Source: Pseudomonadota bacterium (GTDB lineage Bacteria; Pseudomonadota; Alphaproteobacteria; Sphingomonadales; Sphingomonadaceae). Taken from it: 64,000 nucleotides of DNA. Position 1 is the stretch's first letter, and every line of letters begins with the position of its first letter. The translations under genes and the position numbers were made by a program. Positions 34,786 through 43,611 of this stretch are shown one piece after another. Where the stretch lies: assembly GCA_023389105.1 (NCBI GenBank), contig JAEWEY010000004.1, positions 62,001 to 126,000 of the forward strand, read 5' to 3'. The notes below the pieces were generated by a model. It did not search any database. It saw only the letters and a program-made list of their open reading frames with translations, and had not been told where the DNA came from.

Positions 34786-35649
34786 GTGGCTGAACCATCT
34801 TCCTTGAGTTTCCAGGACCTGATCCTGACGCTGCATCACTATTGGAGCGCGCAGGGCTGCGCGATCCTGCAGCCGTATGACATGGAGATGGGGGCAGGGA
34901 CGTTCCACCCGGCGACGGTGCTTCGAGCGCTCGGCCCGGACGCCTGGCGCGCGGCCTATGTTCAGCCATGCCGGCGACCGACGGACGGACGTTACGGTGA
35001 GAACCCGAACCGGCTCGGCCATTATTATCAGTACCAAGTCGTGCTCAAGCCGAGCCCGGATAAGTTGCAGGAGCTCTATCTCGGCAGCCTGGCCGAGATC
35101 GGCATCGACCCGCTGAAGCACGACATCCGCTTCGTCGAAGATGACTGGGAAAGCCCGACGCTCGGCGCCTGGGGCCTGGGCTGGGAAGTGTGGTGCGACG
35201 GCATGGAAGTCACGCAATTCACCTATTTCCAGCAGGTCGGCGGATTCGAATGCCGGCCGGTGACGGGCGAGTTGACCTACGGGCTCGAGCGGCTTGCGAT
35301 GTACATCCAGGGCGTCGACAACGTGTACGACCTGCGGTTCAACAATGCCGGCGTAACCTACGGCGACGTATTCCTCGAGAATGAGCGCGAGATGTCCGCT
35401 TACAATTTCGAGGTGGCGGATACCGACGCTCTGTTCGACCTATTTCGGAAGGCTGCTAGCGAGTGCGAGCGCTGCCTGGAGGCCAAGTTGCCGATCCCGG
35501 CCTATGAGCAGGCGATCAAGGCCAGCCACGTCTTCAACACGCTGCAGGCGCGCGGCGTAATCAGCGTTGCCGAGCGCCAGGCCTATATCGGCCGCGTGCG
35601 TGACCTCGCGAAGGGCGCGTGTGGCGCCTGGCTGGAGCGGTCTGCCTGA
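34786..35649 (+). CDS. glyQ: Glycyl-tRNA synthetase alpha subunit
   Basis: Catalytic class II subunit of the bacterial alpha2beta2 glycyl-tRNA synthetase, 287 residues, normal length. Conserved segments include FQDLILTLHHYWSAQGC at the N-terminus, GAGTFHPATVLRALGP, the motif 2 region VQPCRRPTDGRYGENPNR, and LTYGLERLAMYIQG (motif 3). The start is GTG 34786, giving MAEPSSLSFQDL. Its stop overlaps the glyS ATG by one base, so equal amounts of both subunits are expected. Confidence 0.97.
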   Translation: MAEPSSLSFQDLILTLHHYWSAQGCAILQPYDMEMGAGTFHPATVLRALGPDAWRAAYVQPCRRPTDGRYGENPNRLGHYYQYQVVLKPSPDKLQELYLGSLAEIGIDPLKHDIRFVEDDWESPTLGAWGLGWEVWCDGMEVTQFTYFQQVGGFECRPVTGELTYGLERLAMYIQGVDNVYDLRFNNAGVTYGDVFLENEREMSAYNFEVADTDALFDLFRKAASECERCLEAKLPIPAYEQAIKASHVFNTLQARGVISVAERQAYIGRVRDLAKGACGAWLERSA

Positions 35650-37796
35650 TGGCCGATTTTCTGCTTGAATTGCGCTCGGAGGAAATCCCTGCGCGCATGC
35701 AGGCCAGAGCGCGCAACGATCTTGCACGCCTGTTTGCGGAGGCTTGTGAAACTGCCGGACTGACGATCGGCCCGATTGAAACTTTCTCGACGCCGCGGCG
35801 GCTGGTTCTTATCGCCCGCGACGTCGCGGGCGCGACTGAAGCTAGCCGCGAGGAGCTGAAGGGGCCACGGTCGTCGGCACCGCCACAGGCGCTCGAAGGA
35901 TTTCTGCGCAAGACCGGCCTGTCCAAAGATCAGCTGGAAGAGCGCGACGGCGTCTACTTTGCCGTCATTGAGCGGGCAGGGCGCGCGGCCACCGACGTCC
36001 TTGCCGAGGCGGTCAAGCGCATCGTTGCCGATTTTCCGTGGCCAAAGTCGATGTGCTGGGGCGACGGTGCAATGCGGTGGGTGCGCCCACTGCACGGCAT
36101 TGTTGCGCTGCTAGGCGAAGACATTGTTCCCTTCAGAATTGCGGGGATTGAAAGCGGCGCCACGACGAAGGGGCACCGCTTCCACCACCCGGGACCGATC
36201 ACCATCGGCAGTGCTGGCGATTATGCCGAAAAGCTTCGCGCCTGCCACGTAATCGTTGAGCAAGAGGAGCGTGAACGCATCGTCCGTGAGGGTGCTGCTG
36301 CGGCGGCAGTTGCGGCCGGCCTGACGTTGCTATCGGACGAGGGACTGGTGGTTGAGAACGCGGGTCTGACGGAATGGCCGGTCCCGCTGCTGGGCCGATT
36401 CGACGCCGAATATCTTGATGTCCCGCGCGAGGTGATCGTCCTCAGCATGCGGACGAACCAGAAGTATTTCGCGTGCAGCAACGACGAGGGTTTGCTGGCG
36501 CCGGCATTCGTCTGCGTCGCCAACGTCGACGCCAACGACGGCGGAACGGCCATCGTTGAAGGAAATCGCCGCGTCCTCGCCGCGCGTCTGTCGGATGCGC
36601 GTTTCTTTTGGGAACAAGACCTCAAGGTGCCGCTCGACGAGCAGGCAAAAAAGCTTGGCGGTATCGTCTTCCACGAAAGGCTCGGCACTGTCGCCGACAA
36701 GGTCGAACGCGTTGCCAAGCTGGCGCGATGGTTGGTCGAACAAGGAATTGTCAAAGGCGCGGATGCCGATCAGGCGGAACGCGCCGCGCGGCTTGCAAAG
36801 GCGGATCTCGTCACCGGCATGGTCGGTGAATTCCCCGAACTTCAGGGCGTGATTGGTGGGTACCTGGCGTCGGCGCAGGGCGAGCCGAAGGCCGTCGCCG
36901 ATGCAATTCGCGACCATTACGGACAGCCGGCGGCGCCGATCTCCGTCGCCGTCTCATTGGCTGATAAGTTGGACACGATTGCCGCTTTCTTCGGCGTCGA
37001 CCTGAAGCCCACAGGCTCGAAGGATCCTTTCGCCCTCCGCCGTGCGGCAATCTCATCGATCGAACTGATTGTCGCGAACGAACTTCGCTTGAGCCTGACC
37101 GAAACATTACGCGGCGCGTTGGCCAACCGCGCAGGCCAAGCCATCGATTCCACGGAAGCACACAGGCTCGACCGTGTCGCAAACGAATTGCTCGAATTCT
37201 TCGCGGACCGTCTGAAGGTGCAGCAACGGGAAGCGGGCGTCCGCCATGACCTGATCGATGCTGTATTTGCTCTCGGTAGCGAAGATGACCTGGTCAGCCT
37301 TTTGGCGCGCGTCAAAGCACTGCAAAGCTTTGTCGAGACTGCTGACGGCACCAATCTTACCGTCGCTTACAAGCGCGCCGCCAACATTCTGAAGAAAGAA
37401 AATTGGTCGGCACCGCGGGTGCTGAGCGTTCGCGGCAGCCAGGGCATTCCGCAGACCGGCGAGGAAGATCCGCTCGTGCTGGTTGACGACCCGATCCTCG
37501 GCGACGCGATCGCGGAAATTGCATCAGGGCAGGCGGGTGCCGATTTGCCTGAGGAGCACGCCTTGATCGATGCCTTGAACAGCGCCGAGCCGCGTGCGTC
37601 AGCCGCTGTGGAAGCCGAGGACTTTACGGCAGCGATGGCAGCGTTGGCATCACTGCGGCAGCCCATCGACACCTTCTTCGACAAGGTCACGGTCAACGAC
37701 ACCGACGCGTCGAAGCGTGAGCGTCGGCTCAACCTACTGGCGCGGTTCCGCGACGCAGTGAACGGCGTCGCGGATTTTTCCAGGATCGAAGGTTAA
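35649..37796 (+). CDS. glyS: Glycyl-tRNA synthetase beta subunit
   Basis: tRNA-binding subunit of glycyl-tRNA synthetase, 715 residues. It starts MADFLLELRSEEIPARM, which is the standard beginning of the family, and has PRRLVLIARDV and WPKSMCWGDGAMRWVRPLH as expected. The HD-like and anticodon-binding C-terminal regions are complete. ATG 35649 overlaps the glyQ stop. An upstream in-frame extension of ten codons is read from the end of glyQ and is not used. Its stop shares TTAA with the convergent small gene. Confidence 0.97.
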   Translation: MADFLLELRSEEIPARMQARARNDLARLFAEACETAGLTIGPIETFSTPRRLVLIARDVAGATEASREELKGPRSSAPPQALEGFLRKTGLSKDQLEERDGVYFAVIERAGRAATDVLAEAVKRIVADFPWPKSMCWGDGAMRWVRPLHGIVALLGEDIVPFRIAGIESGATTKGHRFHHPGPITIGSAGDYAEKLRACHVIVEQEERERIVREGAAAAAVAAGLTLLSDEGLVVENAGLTEWPVPLLGRFDAEYLDVPREVIVLSMRTNQKYFACSNDEGLLAPAFVCVANVDANDGGTAIVEGNRRVLAARLSDARFFWEQDLKVPLDEQAKKLGGIVFHERLGTVADKVERVAKLARWLVEQGIVKGADADQAERAARLAKADLVTGMVGEFPELQGVIGGYLASAQGEPKAVADAIRDHYGQPAAPISVAVSLADKLDTIAAFFGVDLKPTGSKDPFALRRAAISSIELIVANELRLSLTETLRGALANRAGQAIDSTEAHRLDRVANELLEFFADRLKVQQREAGVRHDLIDAVFALGSEDDLVSLLARVKALQSFVETADGTNLTVAYKRAANILKKENWSAPRVLSVRGSQGIPQTGEEDPLVLVDDPILGDAIAEIASGQAGADLPEEHALIDALNSAEPRASAAVEAEDFTAAMAALASLRQPIDTFFDKVTVNDTDASKRERRLNLLARFRDAVNGVADFSRIEG

Positions 37797-38056
37797 AGCG
37801 GGCGATCATCGCGCGGGCTGCGGGCAGCGGCGTCGCGCAGGCTGTCCCGCTCGCGCCATTCCTTTTCCTTGAGTTCCCAGTCGCGAACGCGGTCTTCATG
37901 CTCCTTCTCGATTTCGCGGCGCCGCGACACTTCGGTGTCGTAGCGTGTCCGCCACTTGCGGCGGCCGCCGGCGGTCAGGAAGATTCCAATCAACAGGCCG
38001 AGCAGGAAGACGAGGCCGCAAATGGCCCACAGGTTCGGATCGGTCGTGATGTTCAT
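37793..38056 (-). CDS. Small membrane protein with a charged coiled tail (87 aa)
   Basis: An 87-residue protein with one membrane segment near residues 9-29 (LWAICGLVFLLGLLIGIFL). After it comes a highly charged helix (RRREIEKEHEDRVRDWELKEKEWRERD) that should form a coiled coil. The general design, one anchor plus cytoplasmic helix, is like small division or envelope proteins, but I do not recognise a family. It lies downstream of tadC, after a possible terminator, and converges on glyS with a shared TTAA stop. Confidence 0.7.
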   Translation of the reverse strand: MNITTDPNLWAICGLVFLLGLLIGIFLTAGGRRKWRTRYDTEVSRRREIEKEHEDRVRDWELKEKEWRERDSLRDAAARSPRDDRPL

Positions 38057-38071
38057 GTCGCGTCCCCAACG

Positions 38072-38111
38072 AAAAAGGTTCGCGGCGACTACGCCTGAGC
38101 GAGCCGCCGCG
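38072..38111 (-). terminator. Candidate terminator after tadC
   Basis: On the minus strand CGCGGCG and CGCCGCG pair (seven G/C pairs) around a 17-base loop, then AACC and TTTTT. It begins 27 bases past the tadC stop and lies before the 87-aa protein gene. The long loop and the gap before the T-run lower confidence. Confidence 0.4.
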
Positions 38112-38137
38112 TTCCCTTATCGCTGCTGCGACGGTGT

Positions 38138-39136
38138 TTAGCCGTGCAGGAAGCTGTCGTTGATCGAGCAGCTGGCCGGGCCGAGAATGACCACGAACAG
38201 CACTGGCAAGATGAACAGGATCAGCGGCACCGTCATGATTGCCGGGAGACGGGCAGCCTTTTCTTCCGCGCGCATCATGCGCTCGTTGCGGAACTCTGCC
38301 GACAGCACGCGGAGCGCGCTGGCCAAAGGCGTACCGTATTTCTCGGTCTGGATCATGGTCGTGACCACGCCGCGAACGGCCTCCAGATCGACGCGCTCCG
38401 CCAGGTTCTCGAAAGCGTTGCGGCGCTCGTTGAGGAAGCCCAGTTCGATCGCTGTAAGGCCGAACTCGTCACCAAGTTCCGGATAGGCCTTGCCCAATTC
38501 CCTCGCGACACGGCCAAAGGCGGCGTCGACGGTAAGACCGGCTTCGGCGCAGATCACGAGAAGGTCGAGCGCGTCGGGCAAGCCCTTGCGGATCGCGTGG
38601 CTGCGCTTCGTGACCTTGTTCTTCAGCCAGATGTCCGGCGCCTTGTAGGCGCCGATGATCATGCCGGCGACGGTCGCATAGCGGCGGAACCACGACCAAT
38701 CCGGGAAGTAATTCAGGCCGTAGAGCGCGACGACCGCACCGATCCCGATGACCACGGGCAATACGAACCGCGCTAGAATGATGAAGAAGGCGAGATCCTT
38801 CGTGCGGATGCCGGCCTGCATCAGACGCTGCTGCGCCTTCTTGACCTGGTCGTCCTGAAGCATCTTGAACTGGCCCAGGAGCTGGCGGACGTTATCCGCA
38901 GCCTGGTTCCGGTTGGTGAGCTTCTTACGCTTGTTGGTCGACGCGACGATGCCGGCCTTGAGCTGCTCGCGGCGCTCGTTGAGCGCCTTGACGCGGCGAG
39001 CCATCGGATCCTTGACCGTGGTGGCCGCGTAGATTGCGAGCAAGACGGCGAAGGTGGCGACGGCGCTCAGGATCGTGGCGATCCAGATGACGTCGAAGCC
39101 CAGGATGGTCGGGCCAGGGGGCGGTGCGACTTGCAT
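38138..39136 (-). CDS. tadC: Tad pilus inner-membrane protein TadC (type II secretion F family)
   Basis: Second GspF-type platform protein of the tight-adherence (Flp) pilus machine, 332 residues. Membrane segments are seen at the N-terminus (IWIATILSAVATFAVLLAIYAA), near residues 120-145, and at the C-terminus (MTVPLILFILPVLFVVILGP). The cytoplasmic F domain has ALDLLVICAEAGLTVDAAF and ELGFLNERRNAFENLAERV. It lies 18 bases downstream of tadB and is the last gene of the pilus operon before a terminator-like hairpin. Confidence 0.92.
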   Translation of the reverse strand: MQVAPPPGPTILGFDVIWIATILSAVATFAVLLAIYAATTVKDPMARRVKALNERREQLKAGIVASTNKRKKLTNRNQAADNVRQLLGQFKMLQDDQVKKAQQRLMQAGIRTKDLAFFIILARFVLPVVIGIGAVVALYGLNYFPDWSWFRRYATVAGMIIGAYKAPDIWLKNKVTKRSHAIRKGLPDALDLLVICAEAGLTVDAAFGRVARELGKAYPELGDEFGLTAIELGFLNERRNAFENLAERVDLEAVRGVVTTMIQTEKYGTPLASALRVLSAEFRNERMMRAEEKAARLPAIMTVPLILFILPVLFVVILGPASCSINDSFLHG

Positions 39137-39154
39137 GACTTCTACCTGCCTCCC

Positions 39155-40120
39155 TTAAATTTCGAAATTGATCATCTTGGCCATGATCATGGCGCCGATG
39201 CTCATCCAGATCATTCCGCCGATACCGGCAACGATCAGGCGCTCGTCGGTGAAGAACCCGCCCATGTACCGGGGGTTGATCATGTAAACGAGGCCGAACA
39301 CCACGAATGGCAGCGCGCCGATGATGTAGGCTGACGCCTTGGATTCCGAGCTCATCGCGCGGATCTTCAGCTTCATCTGGGCGCGCTTGCGGAGCACATC
39401 GGCCAGATTCGACAGCGTTTCGGCGAGGTTACCGCCGGTCTCCCGCTGGATCGCCAGCGTGATGACGAAAAACTGGAACTCCGGCGTGCCGAGGCGGTCC
39501 GCAGTGTCCTGCAACGCCGCTTCCATGGTGCGGCCGATCTTCATCTTGTCGGTGACCATGCGAAACTCGATGCCGACCGGGCCCTGGATTTCCGTGCCCA
39601 CAATCCCGAGCGTTTCAGTGATCGGAAGACCTGAGCGAAGCCCGCGCACCATCAGTTCGATCGCGTCCGGGAAGTTCGAATTGAACTTCAAAATGCGCTT
39701 CCTAATCATGCGGCCGATTACGAAGTGCGGAAGGCCGACGCCGAAGAAGACCCCGAGCAGGATTGAAAGGAGCAGGGGCGCGCCCTTGAACAAAAGCGCT
39801 ATTGTTACGACGGCGAGAATGCAGAGGCACGCAATGCCGTACTTCCCGAGCGTGATGTCCTTGCCCGTCATTTCCAGCCGCTTGCGAAGCAAGGCAGGCT
39901 TCGGGATGACGGAGGAGGCGAAGCCTTCGATGCGGGCTGCACGCTCGCTCATTAGCTTGCGGATCTGCGCCTGGGCGTTGCCGGCCAGGACGTCGCCATG
40001 ACGTTCCTTGATCAGATCCATCCGCCGCTTGACGTTCTTGGAGGCCGACGGCCCCGTGAACGCCAATACGACGAGGAACAGCGCGCCGATGCCGCCGACG
40101 ATGATTAGCCACAGGAGCAT
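39155..40120 (-). CDS. tadB: Tad pilus inner-membrane protein TadB (type II secretion F family)
   Basis: First GspF-type platform protein of the Tad pilus, 321 residues. It has one N-terminal membrane segment (LLWLIIVGGIGALFLVVLAF), two in the middle (near residues 85-125) and one at the end. The F domain has FPDAIELMVRGLRSGLPITETL, the standard motif. In other genomes it is coded directly after the motor ATPase tadA/cpaF. Here the gene directly upstream is cpaE, with 63 bases between. Confidence 0.93.
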   Translation of the reverse strand: MLLWLIIVGGIGALFLVVLAFTGPSASKNVKRRMDLIKERHGDVLAGNAQAQIRKLMSERAARIEGFASSVIPKPALLRKRLEMTGKDITLGKYGIACLCILAVVTIALLFKGAPLLLSILLGVFFGVGLPHFVIGRMIRKRILKFNSNFPDAIELMVRGLRSGLPITETLGIVGTEIQGPVGIEFRMVTDKMKIGRTMEAALQDTADRLGTPEFQFFVITLAIQRETGGNLAETLSNLADVLRKRAQMKLKIRAMSSESKASAYIIGALPFVVFGLVYMINPRYMGGFFTDERLIVAGIGGMIWMSIGAMIMAKMINFEI

Positions 40121-40183
40121 ATCAGCCTTCGCCTCTCACTTCCTTCGCCCGCCGCCGAGTGGCGCCGGACAACCCCGTCGATC

Positions 40184-41449
40184 TTACGCAGCCTTGTCTT
40201 TCGGCTTTGTGAGCATCGACTTCAGACCCCCGACCAGCGACTTCGAATTGTTGCTGGCTGCTTCCGGCGCCGAACCTTCCTCGGTGGCGTGGTTGAGCAC
40301 CATGCCGGAGAGGGCATTGAACGGAGCGGCGAGCTTGCCGCTGGCCACTTCGGCCATCGGCTTGCCAAGCTTCGCAGCTTGCGCGGCAACCTTGGCATCG
40401 AACGGGAACACGACGTCCACCGACCGCTCGATCGACTGCTCGAAATCCTTACGACTGATTTCGAGTGCGCCGCCCGAAGGAACGCCGTTGGCGACGACGA
40501 TGACCTTGGTTTGCGGCGCGTTCGACTTGAGCCAGGCCAGGACACGAATGGTGTCGCGGGTGCCGGCCAGCGTGAGCTCGGCGACCACCACTGCGACGTG
40601 CGCGTCGTGAACCAAATGCGGATACTGGATCAGCATGTGGCGGGGCAGATCGAGCACGGTGCTTTCGAACGCGTTCCGCATTTCTTCCTGAAGCTGGAAG
40701 AAAGCGGTGCCGTCCGTCACTAGCGGCTGGTGGATCGGCGCTTCCGCGGACAGAACCGAGAGCCGCTCATTAGCCCGAACCATCGCGCGTTCGATGAACA
40801 GACCGTCGATGCGGCTCGGGTTCTCGATCGCATCGGTCAGGCCGCGGCCCGGCTCAAGATCGAGCGCCAGCGCACCCGTACCGAAGTGAACGTCGAGGTC
40901 GAGCAGGGCGGTCGAACGCCGCGATTTCTCGCCGAACAGCCACGCGAGCGAAGTCGCGATCGTCGAGGCGCCGACGCCACCGCGGACGCCGATGACGGCG
41001 GCCATGACATGCGGCTTGTCTGCCTGCGTTTCCCCGCGTGGTCCCGACAGGATCATCTGGGCGTGCGCGAAGGTGTCGCGCAGCTGATCGACCGTGAAGG
41101 GCTTCAGCAGGTAATCGTGGATGCCGCTGGCAACGAGGTCACGATACAGGCGCACGTCATTGACGGTGCCCGAAGCGATGACGATCGTGCCCGGCTCGCA
41201 GACTTCCGCCAGCGCGTTGATGTCGTTGAGCGGATCCGCGCTCTCGCTGAGGTCGACGAACAAGATGTTCGGGCTGGCCGATACGGAAAGCGACTGGACC
41301 GCGTTACGCAGGCCGCCCTTGTTCACCTTCTCCGGCGACCAACCATGCTCAACCGCAACCGGCCGCAACATGTCGGCGGTGGCGTCGTCACTGACGAAGG
41401 CCGTGAAAGGATCACGCAAACCCGCGCGTGCCTGGAACGGAGCATTCAT
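40184..41449 (-). CDS. cpaE: Pilus assembly protein CpaE/TadZ (MinD/ParA-like)
   Basis: Polar-localising protein of the Tad pilus, 421 residues. Residues ~15-130 form an atypical receiver-like domain (LFVDLSESAD, YLLKPFTVDQLRDTF). Residues ~145-400 are a MinD/ParA-like ATPase with the deviant Walker A GVRGGVGASTIA, which lacks the usual catalytic Lys-Thr ending, as is normal for TadZ. The tail is basic and Lys-rich. Its ATG overlaps the cpaD stop by one base. In the canonical order cpaF follows; here it does not. Confidence 0.92.
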   Translation of the reverse strand: MNAPFQARAGLRDPFTAFVSDDATADMLRPVAVEHGWSPEKVNKGGLRNAVQSLSVSASPNILFVDLSESADPLNDINALAEVCEPGTIVIASGTVNDVRLYRDLVASGIHDYLLKPFTVDQLRDTFAHAQMILSGPRGETQADKPHVMAAVIGVRGGVGASTIATSLAWLFGEKSRRSTALLDLDVHFGTGALALDLEPGRGLTDAIENPSRIDGLFIERAMVRANERLSVLSAEAPIHQPLVTDGTAFFQLQEEMRNAFESTVLDLPRHMLIQYPHLVHDAHVAVVVAELTLAGTRDTIRVLAWLKSNAPQTKVIVVANGVPSGGALEISRKDFEQSIERSVDVVFPFDAKVAAQAAKLGKPMAEVASGKLAAPFNALSGMVLNHATEEGSAPEAASNNSKSLVGGLKSMLTKPKDKAA

Positions 41450-42084
41450 TAGTTGCCTCCCTTCGTGGTGATGCCTTTGAGCTCACCGGCTCCGGTCGGA
41501 GCCTTCTTGCGATACATGTCCACCGCGCGAGCTGCCGTGACGGCATCAACTGCCGCCGGGCCTTCGCGTCCGCGAAGCAGATCTTCGGGATTGGCGATCA
41601 TCGCCGCGATGTTCGCATTCACCGCGCAACCGAAGTTGCTCATGGTCTTGTTGTCCCAGTCCGGCTGCGAGGGTTTGCTCCAGTTCGGACAGCCCGGAAC
41701 TTCAGCGCGCCGACGTGCAACGACGACGCGCACGGCGCCAGGCTTCACGACGCCCGCAGTGACGGGAGCACCGGGCGTCACGAGCATGCCATAGCGGCCG
41801 GCGACGCTGGCGATCTGATTTCGTGCGGCGGGTGCATAGCCCCCGTCGACGAAGACAGTGTCACCGTAACCGAGCCCAAGGCCCTGGAACCACCCGTTGA
41901 GGCGATCGGCCTCGCCGGGCGCAAGCGTTCCACCGGGCGCAGCCGCGTCGAAGACGTAGTCTTGGCTGGTGACGACCGGAACGTTGACTGCAGCAAGGCC
42001 CTTGGCCGCGTTGTCCGGTGTGCCCGGCGTCTGACAGCCCGCCAGTGCGGTACCGAGAGCGATGATGAGATACTTCGAGCGCAT
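41449..42084 (-). CDS. cpaD: Pilus assembly lipoprotein CpaD
   Basis: Periplasmic/outer-membrane lipoprotein of the Tad secretin complex, 211 residues. The lipobox LAGC puts the lipidated Cys at residue 17. The conserved C-terminal CpaD segment is visible: CPNWSKPSQPDWDNKTMSNF followed by GCAVNANIAAMIANPEDLL. It starts at ATG 42084 with GGAA about ten bases upstream; an upstream ATG at 42117 would bury the signal. It lies between cpaC and cpaE, as usual. Confidence 0.93.
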   Translation of the reverse strand: MRSKYLIIALGTALAGCQTPGTPDNAAKGLAAVNVPVVTSQDYVFDAAAPGGTLAPGEADRLNGWFQGLGLGYGDTVFVDGGYAPAARNQIASVAGRYGMLVTPGAPVTAGVVKPGAVRVVVARRRAEVPGCPNWSKPSQPDWDNKTMSNFGCAVNANIAAMIANPEDLLRGREGPAAVDAVTAARAVDMYRKKAPTGAGELKGITTKGGN

Positions 42085-42113
42085 CGTCGATTCCTTCCTG
42101 AAGAGGCCGCGGA

Positions 42114-43610
42114 TCACAGCTTGAACCCGGGAGCGGGAGCAGCGGCTGCTCCGGCGGCCGCCGGCACAGTCGTGGCCGGCACGGACGCGGCGGGGATCGC
42201 CGTCGGCTGGCGCGAACCGCTGACGCCGCTGAACGTCTGGCCACCGAAGTCGCGCTGAAGGTCATTCGGCGCGCGGTAACCGTCGACCGGCGTAGCAAGC
42301 TGCGTCGAGACCGGACGAACGAGGTAGGGCGTGACGATCACGACCAGCTCGGTTTCGTTCCGGCGGAACTGTGTCGAGCGGAACAACGAGCCCAGGATCG
42401 GCAAGTCGCCGAGGAATGGAGCCTTGTCGACGTTGTTAGTCACGCTGTTACGCAGCAGACCGCCAATCATCATCGACTGTCCCGAGCCAAGCTCGACGGT
42501 CGTTTCGGCGCGGCGTGTCGTAAGCGCCGGTACGGTATAACCGTTCAAGGTCACCGCATTTTCCGAAGACAGTTCGCTGACTTCGGGTCGAACACGCATC
42601 GAAATGCGGCCATCGCCCAGGACCACGGGGGTGAAGGCGAGACTGACGCCGTAGGAGCGCCATTCGATGCCGACCGAGCCAAGACCCTGGCTGGTCGGAA
42701 CCGGGAACTCGCCGCCCGCGAGGAAGCTTGCCGTCTCGCCCGAAAGGGCCGTCAGGTTGGGCTCGGCCAGAATGGTGACAAGACCATCCTGCGCGGCGAT
42801 GTCGAGCGATGCCAGCAGGTTCAGCCCCAGAAACTTGGTGCTGGCCGACAACGTCGAGCCGATCGAGCTGCGAAGGACGCTCGGCGGCGGGCAGGCACTC
42901 ACGCAGCCCGCATCGGGAAGCTTGATCCCCTGGCCTTGTGCAATGCCGAAGTTGAAGCCGCCGGTCGGGTCGTTGGTCAGCAGGTTGATGCCCCACTTCT
43001 TGAGCATCGACCGATTGATTTCAGCGACGCGCACCTTCAGCATGACCTGAAGCGGGGTTGCGGTCTTCAGCCGGTTAATCGGCACGATATCGAGGAGGTC
43101 GCCCTCCTTTTTACCGGGATTCAGTAGCCCGAGGACAAGCGACTGGGCCTGAGCGGCATCCTGAGGGGATGCGACCGTTCCGTTGATGACCGCGACCTGG
43201 CCGACCGTCGTGACGTTGATGTCCGCATCCGGCATGGCCGCACGAAGGACGTCGTTGACGCTCGTCAGGTTCTGAGCAACGCGAACATTGGTCGCGTAGA
43301 CAACTCGACCGGACTTGGCCGTCGCGAAGATCGTCGTCTCGCCCTGGCTCTTGCCGAAGACATAGAGCTGAGTGGGCGAACGGACCTGGACGTCCGCGAC
43401 CGCTTCATTCGAGACGAAGATGTCGGTCATCGGCTCGGACAGGCGGACCAGGGTGCCCATGCCCTTGCTGAGGTTGAGCATCTCGGCCGGCTTGGCTGCG
43501 GTCGGCTGAGCGACGGCCGGAGCCGCTGCACCCAGGGTGCCGAACGCAAGGGCCGCGGCGGCCACTGCGGTGCCGAGGCGAGCCCGGCGAGTGATGGTCA
43601 GAGATTTCAT
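42114..43610 (-). CDS. cpaC: Tad pilus outer-membrane secretin CpaC/RcpA
   Basis: Ring-forming secretin of 498 residues through which the Flp pilus leaves the cell. A signal peptide is clear (RLGTAVAAAALAFGTLGAAAPAVA). The N-terminal domain has the pilus-secretin start LSKGMGTLVRLSEPMTDIFVSNEAVADV. The C-terminal secretin domain includes VGIEWRSYGVSLAFTP and SMMIGGLLRN. The last ~60 residues are Ala/Pro-rich. ATG 43610 is chosen because GGGAG lies just before it; the frame stays open further upstream but the extra part is Arg-rich and read from cpaB. Only one base separates it from the cpaB stop. Confidence 0.93.
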   Translation of the reverse strand: MKSLTITRRARLGTAVAAAALAFGTLGAAAPAVAQPTAAKPAEMLNLSKGMGTLVRLSEPMTDIFVSNEAVADVQVRSPTQLYVFGKSQGETTIFATAKSGRVVYATNVRVAQNLTSVNDVLRAAMPDADINVTTVGQVAVINGTVASPQDAAQAQSLVLGLLNPGKKEGDLLDIVPINRLKTATPLQVMLKVRVAEINRSMLKKWGINLLTNDPTGGFNFGIAQGQGIKLPDAGCVSACPPPSVLRSSIGSTLSASTKFLGLNLLASLDIAAQDGLVTILAEPNLTALSGETASFLAGGEFPVPTSQGLGSVGIEWRSYGVSLAFTPVVLGDGRISMRVRPEVSELSSENAVTLNGYTVPALTTRRAETTVELGSGQSMMIGGLLRNSVTNNVDKAPFLGDLPILGSLFRSTQFRRNETELVVIVTPYLVRPVSTQLATPVDGYRAPNDLQRDFGGQTFSGVSGSRQPTAIPAASVPATTVPAAAGAAAAPAPGFKL

Positions 43611-43611
43611 C